Below, piece after piece: positions 17,225-25,480 of a stretch of 64,000 nucleotides of DNA. Within the stretch, counting starts at the first letter, position 1. Every line of letters starts with the position of its first letter. The position numbers and the translations under genes are program-made. Source of the stretch: Nocardioides caldifontis (lineage in GTDB: Bacteria > Actinomycetota > Actinomycetes > Propionibacteriales > Nocardioidaceae); NCBI RefSeq assembly GCF_008087345.1, contig NZ_ML701735.1, positions 495,010 through 559,009 on the forward strand, in the 5' to 3' direction. The notes under the pieces were generated by a model. The model worked only from the letters and a program-made list of their open reading frames with translations. It did not search any database and was not told the origin of the DNA.

Positions 17225-18562
17225 GTGACGCAACGCCTGCTGGTGCGCTCCGAGGACTCCGCACCGCCCCCTCCGTCGGGGGGTGTGCTCCCGCGCTGGC
17301 CCTTCGCCGCGCTCTTCGTCGGGTTCCCGATCTGGTGGGTCCTCGGGCTCGTCGACGTGGCGTGGATCATGGTCGCCGCGGTCATGTGCCTCTACCTCGC
17401 CCAGGTCCGGCTCCGCGTGCCGCGCGGCTTCGGCGTCTGGCTGCTCTTCCTGCTCTGGGCGGGCGGCTCGGTGATCATGGTCGGCGGCGGCATGGACCTC
17501 GTCGGGTTCGCCTACCGCTACCTGCTGTACGTGGCCTCGACCGTGCTCGCGATCTACGTCTACAACGCCCGCGAGCAGATCACCTCGCGCTACGTCACCG
17601 GCTGCCTGACGGTCTGGTGGCTGGTGACCGTCGCCGGCGGCTACCTCGGCGTCGTCCACCCGAGCGGGGTCTGGCGGACGCCGGCGAGCTGGCTGCTCAC
17701 CGACTCGCTGCTCAACAACCAGCTGGTCAACCACATGGTGGTGCGGCGGTTCGCGCAGTACAACCCGGACTCCTTCCTCCAGGTCGCGCCGCGGCCGAGC
17801 GCGCCGTTCCTCTACACCAACAACTGGGGCAACGTGTTCTCCCTGCTGCTCCCCTTCGTGCTGGTCTACATGTGGCACGTGCGAGGCGAGCGCAAGTTCT
17901 GGTGGCTGGTGGCGGCGCTCCCGGTGTCGGCGGTGCCGGCGCTCCTCACGCTCAACCGCGGCATGTTCATCGGGCTCGGCATCGCGCTGCTCTACGCGGC
18001 CGTCCGGCTCGCGATGCGCGGGAGCTTCAAGGCGATCGGTGCGCTCGCGCTCGTCGCCGCGCTCGGGTCGGCGCTCTACATGGTGCTCCCGATCCAGGAG
18101 CGGCTCGCGGGCCGGCTCGACAGCTCGGCCGACGCGACCAGCAACGACACCCGCGCCTCGCTCTACCTGCAGGCGATCGAGCTCGTCCCCGACTCGCCCT
18201 TCTTCGGGTACGGCGCCCCGCAGGCCGGGGCCGAGAGCGGCGCGGCGCCCGTCGGCACCCAGGGCCAGATCTGGATGCTGCTGGTCTCCCACGGCCCCAT
18301 CGCGAGCATCTGCTTCGTCGCGTTCTTCGCCATCGCCCTGCTCGGCGCCTGGAGACGCATCGACCCTGTGGGCACCGCCGCCCAGACGGTGCTGCTCGTC
18401 GGGCTGGTCGAGCTCCTCTACTACGGCATGCTTCCCAACGGCCTGCCGATCATGATGGTCGCAGCGGCCCTCGGGCTGCGCCCCACCGACCCGCCCCCTG
18501 ACGCACCACCCGACTCGCCGACCGACGCCTACGAGGCGGCCGCGCCGGGACAGCCGGCATGA
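17225..18562 (+). CDS. Wzy/O-antigen-ligase-like membrane polymerase
   Basis: GTG at 17225 is preferred over a TTG at 17210 because the GGAG box overlaps the TTG and sits 9 bases before the GTG. The 445-residue protein has about 10-12 membrane helices and one long external loop (about 155-215), with motifs such as TLNRGMFIGLGIALLY and DSPFFGYGAP typical of the O-antigen ligase/polymerase superfamily. It should polymerise flipped repeat units outside the membrane. A Pro/Asp-rich tail ends the protein, and the stop overlaps the next gene. It is divergent from the chain-length gene, and the promoters must share the 110 bases between them. Confidence 0.85.
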   Translation: MTQRLLVRSEDSAPPPPSGGVLPRWPFAALFVGFPIWWVLGLVDVAWIMVAAVMCLYLAQVRLRVPRGFGVWLLFLLWAGGSVIMVGGGMDLVGFAYRYLLYVASTVLAIYVYNAREQITSRYVTGCLTVWWLVTVAGGYLGVVHPSGVWRTPASWLLTDSLLNNQLVNHMVVRRFAQYNPDSFLQVAPRPSAPFLYTNNWGNVFSLLLPFVLVYMWHVRGERKFWWLVAALPVSAVPALLTLNRGMFIGLGIALLYAAVRLAMRGSFKAIGALALVAALGSALYMVLPIQERLAGRLDSSADATSNDTRASLYLQAIELVPDSPFFGYGAPQAGAESGAAPVGTQGQIWMLLVSHGPIASICFVAFFAIALLGAWRRIDPVGTAAQTVLLVGLVELLYYGMLPNGLPIMMVAAALGLRPTDPPPDAPPDSPTDAYEAAAPGQPA

Positions 18563-19053
18563 CCGCCGCGAATGCGGACCGGGCCACGACGGCCCGGCGG
18601 GAGCGGATCCTGCTCGTCGGCAGCAGCGGCGGCCACCTCGCGCAGCTGCTCGCGCTGCGGCCGTGGTGGGAGGAGCACGAGCGCGCCTGGGTCACGTTCG
18701 ACACCGCGGACGCGGTCGGCGCCCTCCGTGACGAGAAGCACGTCACCTGGTCCTACCACCCGACGACCCGCAACATCCCGAACCTGCTCCGCAACACCGT
18801 CCAGGCGGTCGCGGTGATGCGCCGGTTCAAGCCGACGGTGATCGTCTCGACCGGCGCCGCGAGCGCGGTCCCCTACTTCGTCCTCGGCCGGGCGGCCGGG
18901 GTCCGCACCGTCTACATCGAGGTCTTCGACCGCATCGACAGCGCCACCCTGACCGGCCGGCTCGTGCGGCCGTTCACCGACCTGATGCTGGTCCAGTGGC
19001 CCGAGCAGGCCCCGCTGTACGACGACAGCGTGACGATCGGGCCGCTGCTGTGA
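18559..19053 (+). CDS. PssD/Alg14-like glycosyltransferase subunit
   Basis: A 164-residue protein with the GSSGGHLAQL motif of Alg14/PssD and TGAASAVPYF for the second conserved loop. In this family the Alg14-type subunit recruits a separate Alg13/PssE-type subunit to make one GT28 enzyme using UDP-sugars. The partner is the next gene, which starts within this gene's stop codon, so equal synthesis is likely. The start ATG overlaps the polymerase stop codon. Confidence 0.87.
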   Translation: MTAANADRATTARRERILLVGSSGGHLAQLLALRPWWEEHERAWVTFDTADAVGALRDEKHVTWSYHPTTRNIPNLLRNTVQAVAVMRRFKPTVIVSTGAASAVPYFVLGRAAGVRTVYIEVFDRIDSATLTGRLVRPFTDLMLVQWPEQAPLYDDSVTIGPLL

Positions 19054-20414
19054 CGGGCCGCCGGATCACCGTCGTGGTCGGCACCGACCACCACCCGTTC
19101 GAGCGGGCGGTGCGCTGGGCCGACGACTGGCAGCGCCGCCACCCCGAGGAGCAGGTCACCGTCCAGCACGGCTACACCCGTGCCCCCGAGGTCGCCGCGG
19201 GCGTCGAGCTGATGGCGCCCGACGAGCTGAGCGCGCTGCTCGCCGCCTCCGACGTGGTGGTCACCCACGGCGGCCCCGGCACGATCATGGGCGCCCGCAA
19301 CGCCGGCCACCACCCGCTGGTCCTCCCCCGCGACCCGCTCCACGGCGAGCACGTCGACGGCCACCAGATGCACTTCGCCGCGTGGGCGGCCGAGAAGCAG
19401 CTGGTGCAGCTCGTCGACACCCCCGAGCGGCTCGACGAGGAGGTCGACGCGCTCGGCGAGGCCGGCACCCGGGTGACCCGCTCGGAGGCGGAGGTGACCG
19501 GCGCGAGCGCCCAGCACCTGGCCCGGCTGGTGGACCAGCTCGACCGGCGCCGGCTTCCCGCCTCCCCCGGCGCGACGACGGTGCTCTACCTCGCCGGTGC
19601 CGACCCGACGTCCACCGCCCGCGTCGCCCGGCTGCTGCAGGAGCAGCCCCCCGGCGCGCCCCTGCTCCACGAGGGCTCGCTGACCGAGCTCCGCGGCTGC
19701 TCGTGCGGGAAGCCGGCCGCGGAGTGCGCGTTCTGGTGCGACGTACGCCGTCTGGTCGAGGCCAGCGGCGCCCCGGCCGCCGACCCGCTGCCGCTGCCGA
19801 CCGGCCGGTTCCGGCGCGACCTCACCGTGCTGCTCGCCGGCCGCAAGCGGCTCACCGGCAGCCTGCGCCGTGACGTGCTCCGCTACGCCGCCGCCCGCCG
19901 GGCGCTCTACGACGCGGTGCGGGAGGTGACCGACGCGCCGTACGTCGTCGACGCGGGCCCGTCCGCGCCGCCGTTGGTGGCGCTGTCCCACGACCGGATG
20001 ATCGACCTCCGGGTGCTCCACGTCGTGCGCGACGTCCGCACGCTGGCGGCTGCGGGGCCAGGCTCCCCCGGGCAGGTCGCGTCCCGCTGGGTCGCGCAGA
20101 ACGCCGCCGTCGAGGTCGTCCGCCGGCGCGGGGTCCCGGTCGCCAGGCTGCGCCACGAGGAGCTGGACGCCGACCCCGCGCAGGCGCTGGCCGCCGTGCT
20201 CCCGGCGCTGGAGCTCCCGGACGCGCAGGACGGATCCCTCGGCGCCACGCCCGCGGCCCCCTGGCTCGACCACGTCGGCGCGGTCGACGAGCCCGGCAGC
20301 GCCACCGGCGCCACCGGCGCCGCTCGCCCGCTCGACCGCGGCGAGCTCCGCCGCGTCAACGCGGTCGCGCTCCCCCTGCTGCTCAAGTACGGCTACCCCA
20401 GGAGCTGGATGTGA
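19050..20414 (+). CDS. PssE/Alg13-like glycosyltransferase subunit fused to a sulfotransferase-like domain
   Basis: GTG at 19050 overlaps the stop of the PssD gene. The 454-residue protein is far longer than PssE (about 160). Residues 1-165 are the Alg13/PssE half (VVVGTDHHPFERAV, VTHGGPGTIMGARNAGHHP, the nucleotide-sugar site). Residues 175-454 resemble actinobacterial sulfotransferases: a P-loop-like LAGADPTSTARVARLL, a Cys-rich CSCGKPAAECAFW segment, and LRVLHVVRDVRTLAAAG for the 3'-phosphate motif. The P-loop lacks the usual G-R/K-S/T-G-S/T-T, so activity is uncertain. The fusion suggests glycosyl transfer coupled to sulfation, or a scaffold. It is co-translated with the next GT2 gene. 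Confidence 0.8.
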   Translation: MTGRRITVVVGTDHHPFERAVRWADDWQRRHPEEQVTVQHGYTRAPEVAAGVELMAPDELSALLAASDVVVTHGGPGTIMGARNAGHHPLVLPRDPLHGEHVDGHQMHFAAWAAEKQLVQLVDTPERLDEEVDALGEAGTRVTRSEAEVTGASAQHLARLVDQLDRRRLPASPGATTVLYLAGADPTSTARVARLLQEQPPGAPLLHEGSLTELRGCSCGKPAAECAFWCDVRRLVEASGAPAADPLPLPTGRFRRDLTVLLAGRKRLTGSLRRDVLRYAAARRALYDAVREVTDAPYVVDAGPSAPPLVALSHDRMIDLRVLHVVRDVRTLAAAGPGSPGQVASRWVAQNAAVEVVRRRGVPVARLRHEELDADPAQALAAVLPALELPDAQDGSLGATPAAPWLDHVGAVDEPGSATGATGAARPLDRGELRRVNAVALPLLLKYGYPRSWM

Positions 20415-21325
20415 CGCACGATCCCGTGTCCGTGGTCATCGCCACGCGGAACCGCCCCGAGATGGTCCGGGAGGCGATCGAGGCGGTCCGGGTGCAGGAC
20501 TACCCGGGCCCCGTCGAGGTCGTCCTCGTCTACGACCAGTCGGAGCCGGACCTGAGCCTGGGCACCGACGACCCGCACCGCTCCGTCCGGGTGATCGAGA
20601 ACCAGCACTCGGCCGGGCTGGCCGGTGCCCGCAACACCGGCATCGAGGCCGCCACCGGCACCTACGTCGCCTTCTGCGACGACGACGACTACTGGCTGCC
20701 GACCAAGGTGTCGCGCCAGGTGGCACGGCTCTCGACGTCGCCGGACGCGGTCATGGTCACCTGCGGCATCCGCGTGGAGTACGACGGCGAGACGTTCGAC
20801 CGGGTGCTCGAGCTCGACGAGGTGCCCTTCGAGGAGATGCTCCGCGACCGGCACACCGAGCTCCACCCGTCGACGTTCCTGATGCGCCGCCAGCCGCTGC
20901 TCGACCGTGTCGGGCTCGTCGACGAGGCGGTGCCGGGCGGGTTCGGCGAGGACTACGAGTTCCTGCTCCGCACCGCGAAGGACCAGCCGATCGCCAACGT
21001 GCGTGCGCCGCTCACCGTGGTGCGGTGGGGCAAGCAGTCATTCTTCTTCCGGCGCTGGGAGACCATGGCCGCAGGGCTGACCTGGCTCCTGGATCGCTAC
21101 CCGGAGTTCGAGGGGTCGCGGCGCGGCTCGGCCCGTGTGAAGGGACAGATCGCCTTCGCGCAGAGCTCGATGGGCCACCGCAAGGACGGGCTCCGCTGGG
21201 CCGGCCGTGCTCTTCGCAGCAACCCGACCGAGCCCCGGGCCTTCCTCGCCGCCGCGGTGGCTGCGGGTGTGGTGAAGCCTGACCGGGTGATGGAGCTCCT
21301 GCACCACCGCGGCAAGGGGATCTGA
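20411..21325 (+). CDS. Family 2 glycosyltransferase
   Basis: GTG at 20411 overlaps the preceding stop and is preceded by AGGAGC. The 304-residue protein opens with the GT-A fold strand VSVVIATRNRPEMV, has GLAGARNTGIEAATG and the metal-binding CDDDDYWLP motif near residue 95, then an acceptor domain. It is the fourth gene of a fully overlapping unit (polymerase, PssD, PssE fusion, GT2) and should add a sugar during repeat-unit assembly. Donor and linkage cannot be told. Confidence 0.9.
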   Translation: MTHDPVSVVIATRNRPEMVREAIEAVRVQDYPGPVEVVLVYDQSEPDLSLGTDDPHRSVRVIENQHSAGLAGARNTGIEAATGTYVAFCDDDDYWLPTKVSRQVARLSTSPDAVMVTCGIRVEYDGETFDRVLELDEVPFEEMLRDRHTELHPSTFLMRRQPLLDRVGLVDEAVPGGFGEDYEFLLRTAKDQPIANVRAPLTVVRWGKQSFFFRRWETMAAGLTWLLDRYPEFEGSRRGSARVKGQIAFAQSSMGHRKDGLRWAGRALRSNPTEPRAFLAAAVAAGVVKPDRVMELLHHRGKGI

Positions 21326-21350
21326 CCCTCGTCGCGCGACGGACACGGAG

Positions 21351-21377
21351 AAGGGCACCTGCGGCGCAGGTGCCCTT
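21351..21377. terminator. Bidirectional rho-independent terminator
   Basis: A perfect 12-bp stem (21351-21362 with 21366-21377) closes a 3-base loop and is followed by CTTCTT on the plus strand. The AA at the 5' edge gives a T-tail on the minus strand as well. It lies between the convergent genes ending at 21325 and 21413. Confidence 0.85.
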
Positions 21378-21412
21378 CTTCTTGTCAGAGCTGCAGGAAG
21401 ACCCGCTGTCGC

Positions 21413-23011
21413 TCAGTAGGCCCCACGGCCGCTGACCACGGCCTTGAGGGTCTGGGCGCAGATCGCCACGTCACCGGCGAGGCTCCAGTTGTCCGCGTAG
21501 TAGGTGTCGAGCGCCGCGGCCTCCTGGAAGGTGAGGTCGGAGCGACCGCTGACCTGCCAGAGCCCGGTGATGCCCGGACGGACGGCGAGCCGACGGAGCG
21601 TGTCGGAGTCCATCGCCGCGATCTCCTCGGGGAGGTGCGGCCGCGGCCCGACGAGCGACATGTCGCCCTTGAGGACGTTGAGCAGCTGCGGCAGCTCGTC
21701 CAGCGAGGACTTGCGGAGGAAGGCCCCGACCCGGGTGATGCGCGGGTCGGACTTCATCTTGAAGAGCACCGAGTCGAACTCGTTGTCCTGCGTCAGCTTC
21801 TGCTTCTGCTCCTCGGCGTCCTGCACCATCGTCCGCATCTTGTAGACGGTGAAGGGCTTCCCGCCCCGCCCGACCCGGACCTGCTTGAACAGCGCCGGCC
21901 CGCGGCTGTCGAGCCGGACCGCGGCCACCATCGCGAGCAGCAGCGGCGCGAAGAACACCAGGAGCACCGCGGCCAGGACGCGGTCGGCGCCGGCCTTGAT
22001 CGTGCGGACGACCGTCGAGGGGCGCGGCGGGCGGACGTCGAGGACGCCCAGCCGGTCGATGCTCCCCGGCGAGATCCGGTGCGGCGCCACCGACTCGGTC
22101 AGCCCGATGACCCCGATGTTGCAGTTGCTCGCCTCGAGGGCCCAGGTGAGCCGGCGGAAGGTGTCGCTGGTGATCCCCTCGCCACGGTGGACGACGACCA
22201 GGTCGGCGTGGAGCTTGCCGACGAGCCCGCGGGCGGACTCCAGCCCGGCGACCGTGGGGACGCCGAGGATCTCCTGCGGGGCCGAGTGGGCCGGCAGGTC
22301 CTGCTCGACGAGCATCCCGCCGACGACGTGCATCCGCGAGGTCCGGGCCCAGCTGGTGATCGCGGTGGCGACCGCCGCACGGTCACCGACCACGACGACG
22401 CGCACGGGGGCCTGGAGCCGCCAGCGCAGGCTCCGGCAGAGCACCGAGGTCGCGATGCCGGCACCGACGGCGGCGAAGGCCTGCGGCACCTCGTCGCTCG
22501 GGATCCCGGCGAAGCCGACCCCGGCCGCGACGGCGGTGAAGGGCAGCAGCGCGCTGCCGGCCACCGCGCGGAGCTGGTGGGTCAACGGTGTGGTCACGGC
22601 CCGGCCGCGGTAGTAGCTGCCGAGCACCCAGGCGGTCAGCACGAGCAGCGCCAGGTAGGGGCGCGGCGCGACGGCGAACGCCGCGGCGGCCCCGGCGGCG
22701 AACGCCGTGAAGACCTCGAGGTGGAGCCCCCACTCACGCAGCCACAGCGCGAACGGCCGGACGGTGGAGACACCCACCGTCTCGGGCTCGCCCGCCGCGA
22801 CGACCGGCTCGAACGGAGGGGCGGAGAGGGTGGCCGTGCCGCCCTTGTCCACCGCGCCCAGCTGCCGGGGCACGACCCCCGGGATGGTGGTGCGGAGCCC
22901 CCCGGCGTCCACACCGTCGTCGGCGCGCGCGATGGCGCCTACCGCTGCTGTCCCGGCGGGGCTCCCCAGCCCCTGGTCCGTGACAGAAGCGTCACTGATA
23001 CCGCCCTGCAT
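21413..23011 (-). CDS. Polyprenyl-phosphate sugar-1-phosphate transferase (priming enzyme, PHPT family)
   Basis: The 532-residue protein has four to five N-terminal helices (about 75-190), a nucleotide-binding-like central domain (PVRVVVVGDRAAVATAI) and a C-terminal bacterial sugar transferase domain after one helix. Catalytic signatures are present: RVGRGGKPFTVYKMRTM, SLDELPQLLNVLKGDMSLVG and a PRP followed by RPGITGLWQVSGRSDLTF. It should put the first sugar-phosphate on undecaprenyl phosphate and so start repeat-unit synthesis. ATG at 23011 follows a run of six G nine bases upstream. It is transcribed toward the rest of the locus. Confidence 0.93.
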   Translation of the reverse strand: MQGGISDASVTDQGLGSPAGTAAVGAIARADDGVDAGGLRTTIPGVVPRQLGAVDKGGTATLSAPPFEPVVAAGEPETVGVSTVRPFALWLREWGLHLEVFTAFAAGAAAAFAVAPRPYLALLVLTAWVLGSYYRGRAVTTPLTHQLRAVAGSALLPFTAVAAGVGFAGIPSDEVPQAFAAVGAGIATSVLCRSLRWRLQAPVRVVVVGDRAAVATAITSWARTSRMHVVGGMLVEQDLPAHSAPQEILGVPTVAGLESARGLVGKLHADLVVVHRGEGITSDTFRRLTWALEASNCNIGVIGLTESVAPHRISPGSIDRLGVLDVRPPRPSTVVRTIKAGADRVLAAVLLVFFAPLLLAMVAAVRLDSRGPALFKQVRVGRGGKPFTVYKMRTMVQDAEEQKQKLTQDNEFDSVLFKMKSDPRITRVGAFLRKSSLDELPQLLNVLKGDMSLVGPRPHLPEEIAAMDSDTLRRLAVRPGITGLWQVSGRSDLTFQEAAALDTYYADNWSLAGDVAICAQTLKAVVSGRGAY

Positions 23012-23338
23012 GGCGCACTACCCCCCGGTATGCGTGAATCGTCCCCTGGTCTTGCCAACACCCAAGTCCCCCATGGGTTTGGTTGGCGTGGCCAGAATCT
23101 TCCCCCAACCCCCAAGCTGCTACAAGGTCCGACGCGGGAATCGGGACCTCCGACGCCGCCAGAAGGCCCTTTCCAGGACGAAGGTCCTGGAATCAGACAC
23201 CGCGGACAGGCTGATCGAGCTCCCGTTGAGCCGCCCCTCGTGGCGCGCGGGTGCAGCCGGCCACGGAGGAAGCGGACCGACGATCGGTGTCATCCGGTGA
23301 CACCGATCGTCGGTCCGCTCGCGAGCTCGCGGCCTGCG
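23012..23338. other. Intergenic region between the priming transferase and pth
   Basis: These 327 bases hold no convincing gene. They contain the upstream region of the transferase (C-run and CCCCCAACCCCCA tracts near 23100), a 9-bp hairpin at 23171-23192 with a GAAG loop, and the long pth-side terminator at 23271-23319. No recognised riboswitch was found. Confidence 0.6.
23271..23319 (-). terminator. Very strong hairpin downstream of pth
   Basis: A 22-bp perfect stem (23271-23292 with 23298-23319) with a 5-base loop starts 20 bases after the pth stop codon. No T-run follows on either strand. It probably ends the rplY-pth transcript and shields the divergent surface locus. Confidence 0.75.
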
Positions 23339-23923
23339 TCAGCCGTTGAACCGCGACTGCGTGATCTCGAGGCCGTCGTTGACCAGGCTCTCGACTGCGT
23401 CGGCGGCACGGTCGACCTGGAAGGGCAGCACCTTGCGCTCGGCCGCCGAGTAGTCGGAGAGCACGAAGTCGGCGACAGGCTGGCGCCCCGGGGGCCGGCC
23501 GACGCCGACGCGCACCCGGTAGTAGTCACCGGTGTCGAGGGCCGCGCGGACGGAGCGCAGCCCGTTGTGCCCGTTGTCGCCCCCGCCCCGCTTGACGCGC
23601 AGGGTGTCGAAGGGGATGTCGAGCTCGTCGTGGACCACGACGAGCCGCTCGACGGGCAGCTTGTAGAAGGTGAGCAGGGCCTTGAGCGGCCCGCCGCTCT
23701 CGTTCATGTACGAGCGGAGCTCGGCCAGGACGAGCCGGGGACCACCGGGGACGAGCCGCCCCTCGACGACGACGGCCCGCCCCGACTTGTGGTTGCGGAA
23801 CCCCGACCCCATGCGGTCGGCGAGCTCCTCGACGACCTTGTGGCCGACGTTGTGGCGGTGACCCGCGTAGGTGGGGCCGGGGTTGCCCAGCCCCACCACG
23901 AGCCACGCGTCACCCTCGGTCAC
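23339..23923 (-). CDS. pth: Peptidyl-tRNA hydrolase
   Basis: The 194-residue protein has all key Pth features: [20 protein letters not shown] with the catalytic His (about residue 23), [14 protein letters not shown], and [20 protein letters not shown] with the conserved Asp. It frees tRNA from peptidyl-tRNAs dropped by the ribosome. GTG at 23923 overlaps the rplY stop codon, giving translational coupling. The rplY-pth order downstream of glmU-prs is widely conserved in actinobacteria. Confidence 0.96.
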   Translation of the reverse strand: MTEGDAWLVVGLGNPGPTYAGHRHNVGHKVVEELADRMGSGFRNHKSGRAVVVEGRLVPGGPRLVLAELRSYMNESGGPLKALLTFYKLPVERLVVVHDELDIPFDTLRVKRGGGDNGHNGLRSVRAALDTGDYYRVRVGVGRPPGRQPVADFVLSDYSAAERKVLPFQVDRAADAVESLVNDGLEITQSRFNG

Positions 23924-24588
23924 GCGGAGGGGTTCTCCTCGCCGGCCTCACCCGGCTCGCCGGCGACGGCCGACACGGTCTCCTCGCCGCTCTCCGGCTC
24001 CTCGCCGGCCTCGGCGACGGCGTCGCTCTCGGTCTCGACCTCGAGCTCGACGGCAGCGGTGACGTTGACGACCAGCGCCTCCTCGTCGACCTGCAGCGAG
24101 GTGCCCGACGGCAGGGTCAGGTCCTTCGCGAGGACCTGGGTGCCGGCCTCGGCGCCCTCCACCGAGACCTCGACGGACTCGGGGATGTGGGTGGCCTCGG
24201 CCTCGAGCGATATCGTGGCGTGCTCGATCGTGACGACCGTCTCCGGCGCGGCGTCGCCGACGGTGACCACCGGGACGTCGACGGTGACCTTCTCGCCACG
24301 ACGGACGATCAGCAGGTCGACGTGCTCGAGCTCGCCGCGGACCGGGTGCCGCTGCACCTGCTTGGGCAGCGCGAGCTGCGTCTCGCCCTCGAGCTCGATG
24401 CTCAGCAGGGCGTTCGCGCCGCCGTGCTTGAGCGCCATCATCGTGTCGTGACCCGGGAGGGTCACGTGGACCGGGTCGGTGCCGTGGCCGTAGAGCACGG
24501 CGGGCACCTTGTGCGCCCGCCGGATCCGGCGCGCGGCACCCTTCCCGAACTCGTTGCGGGGCTCGGCCTGGAGCCTGGTCTCGGACAT
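23920..24588 (-). CDS. rplY: 50S ribosomal protein L25 (general stress protein Ctc form)
   Basis: A 222-residue L25/TL5/Ctc-type protein that binds 5S rRNA. The N-terminal L25 domain (about 6-92) includes [14 protein letters not shown] and [15 protein letters not shown]; the C-terminal TL5 beta domain (about 98-180) contains [20 protein letters not shown]. The last 30 residues are a Glu-rich tail common in actinobacteria. ATG at 24588 follows a GGAGGAG stretch about 11 bases upstream. First gene of the rplY-pth pair. Confidence 0.95.
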   Translation of the reverse strand: MSETRLQAEPRNEFGKGAARRIRRAHKVPAVLYGHGTDPVHVTLPGHDTMMALKHGGANALLSIELEGETQLALPKQVQRHPVRGELEHVDLLIVRRGEKVTVDVPVVTVGDAAPETVVTIEHATISLEAEATHIPESVEVSVEGAEAGTQVLAKDLTLPSGTSLQVDEEALVVNVTAAVELEVETESDAVAEAGEEPESGEETVSAVAGEPGEAGEENPSA

Positions 24589-24823
24589 CGGGGGCTACTC
24601 CTCCTGGTCGTACTGCGTGGTCTGCGAGAGATCGCTGCGTCGCACGTCGGGAGGGGTCCGGCCCGCTGGGCGCGGCCTGACGCCGCGCTGGGGCGTGCGG
24701 CTGGAGGGCCGCACGGACAGCGTGACCGCGTCGATCACGGAGCGGGCCCGGAGGCCGGAGCCACCAGGTCTCCCTCGCCGAGGCAACCGCAGAATCCTAG
24801 CGGGGCCGCCCAGGCATTGCGAA

Positions 24824-24851
24824 TCGGGCCGCTCCACCCGGAGCGGCCCGA
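24824..24851 (-). terminator. Hairpin after the small secreted-protein gene
   Basis: An 11-bp perfect stem (24824-24834 with 24841-24851) and a 6-base loop begin 16 bases beyond the stop codon of the minus-strand gene at 24867, followed by TTCGC. It is a likely terminator and isolates rplY from its upstream neighbour. Confidence 0.65.
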
Positions 24852-24866
24852 CCCGTCGCACGAGGA

Positions 24867-25364
24867 TCAGGTGAGCGGGCACCCCAGGTTGTTGTCCCGG
24901 TCCAGCCGGGAAGCGAGCTCCAGCATCGTGCCACGGTTCTTCGAGGCGAACGCGGCGTTCACCGACTTCACGAGGGCCGGCCGGTCGAACTCACTGGGCT
25001 CGTAGCGGCGCCACGGGAACGCCAGGTGACCTGCGCCGTCGTCGTACGACGCGTTCAGGTAGGCCGCCACCGCGGCGCGGGCGAGGATCTTCGCCGCGCC
25101 GTCGAGCCCGCCGCCACCGCCGCCCTGGAGGGCCTGCAGCAGCGTCATGTTCTTGGTGCTCTTGTAGAGGGTCGCCTTGGCGAACTTGCTCCTCAGCTTG
25201 TCACCGGGCCCGGCTTCCTGCCAGCTGTCGTGGTGCTGCTGCACCTTCCAGTAGCCGGGTGTGCACCCTTCGGTGGTGCCTCCGTTCGTGGCGTTTGCCG
25301 CGGGAGCTGCGAACGCGATGGATGCCACCGCAGCGGACAAGGCGAGGCTGACAGGCTTCTTCAC
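24867..25364 (-). CDS. Small secreted protein with CTPGYWK motif
   Basis: The 165-residue protein starts with a signal peptide (MKKPVSLALSAAVASIAFA, cleavage near ANA). The mature protein begins with GCTPGYWKVQQHHDSW, a motif seen near the N-terminus of assorted secreted proteins in actinobacteria and archaea, and has a second Cys near the C-terminus (NNLGCPLT) that could form a disulfide with the first. A glycine run (QGGGGGGLDG) sits in the middle. No enzyme signature is visible. It interrupts the otherwise conserved prs-rplY neighbourhood and has its own terminator, so it is likely an independent insertion. Confidence 0.75.
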   Translation of the reverse strand: MKKPVSLALSAAVASIAFAAPAANATNGGTTEGCTPGYWKVQQHHDSWQEAGPGDKLRSKFAKATLYKSTKNMTLLQALQGGGGGGLDGAAKILARAAVAAYLNASYDDGAGHLAFPWRRYEPSEFDRPALVKSVNAAFASKNRGTMLELASRLDRDNNLGCPLT

Positions 25365-25445
25365 GGGACCCCCAAGTCACCAGTAGGAGTGCGGCCACCC
25401 GGCCGCACCAGACCTGATGCTTGGTCGGCTCTGTTGCACCGTCAA

Positions 25446-25466
25446 GGTCCCGCCTGCTTCGGGACC
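25446..25466 (-). terminator. Hairpin downstream of prs
   Basis: A 7-bp perfect stem (25446-25452 with 25460-25466) and a 7-base loop lie 15 bases after the prs stop codon and are followed by TTGACGG on the minus strand. A second 8-bp hairpin (25389-25396 with 25401-25408) sits further downstream. Confidence 0.5.
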
Positions 25467-25480
25467 GTGTGAGGTGGCGC

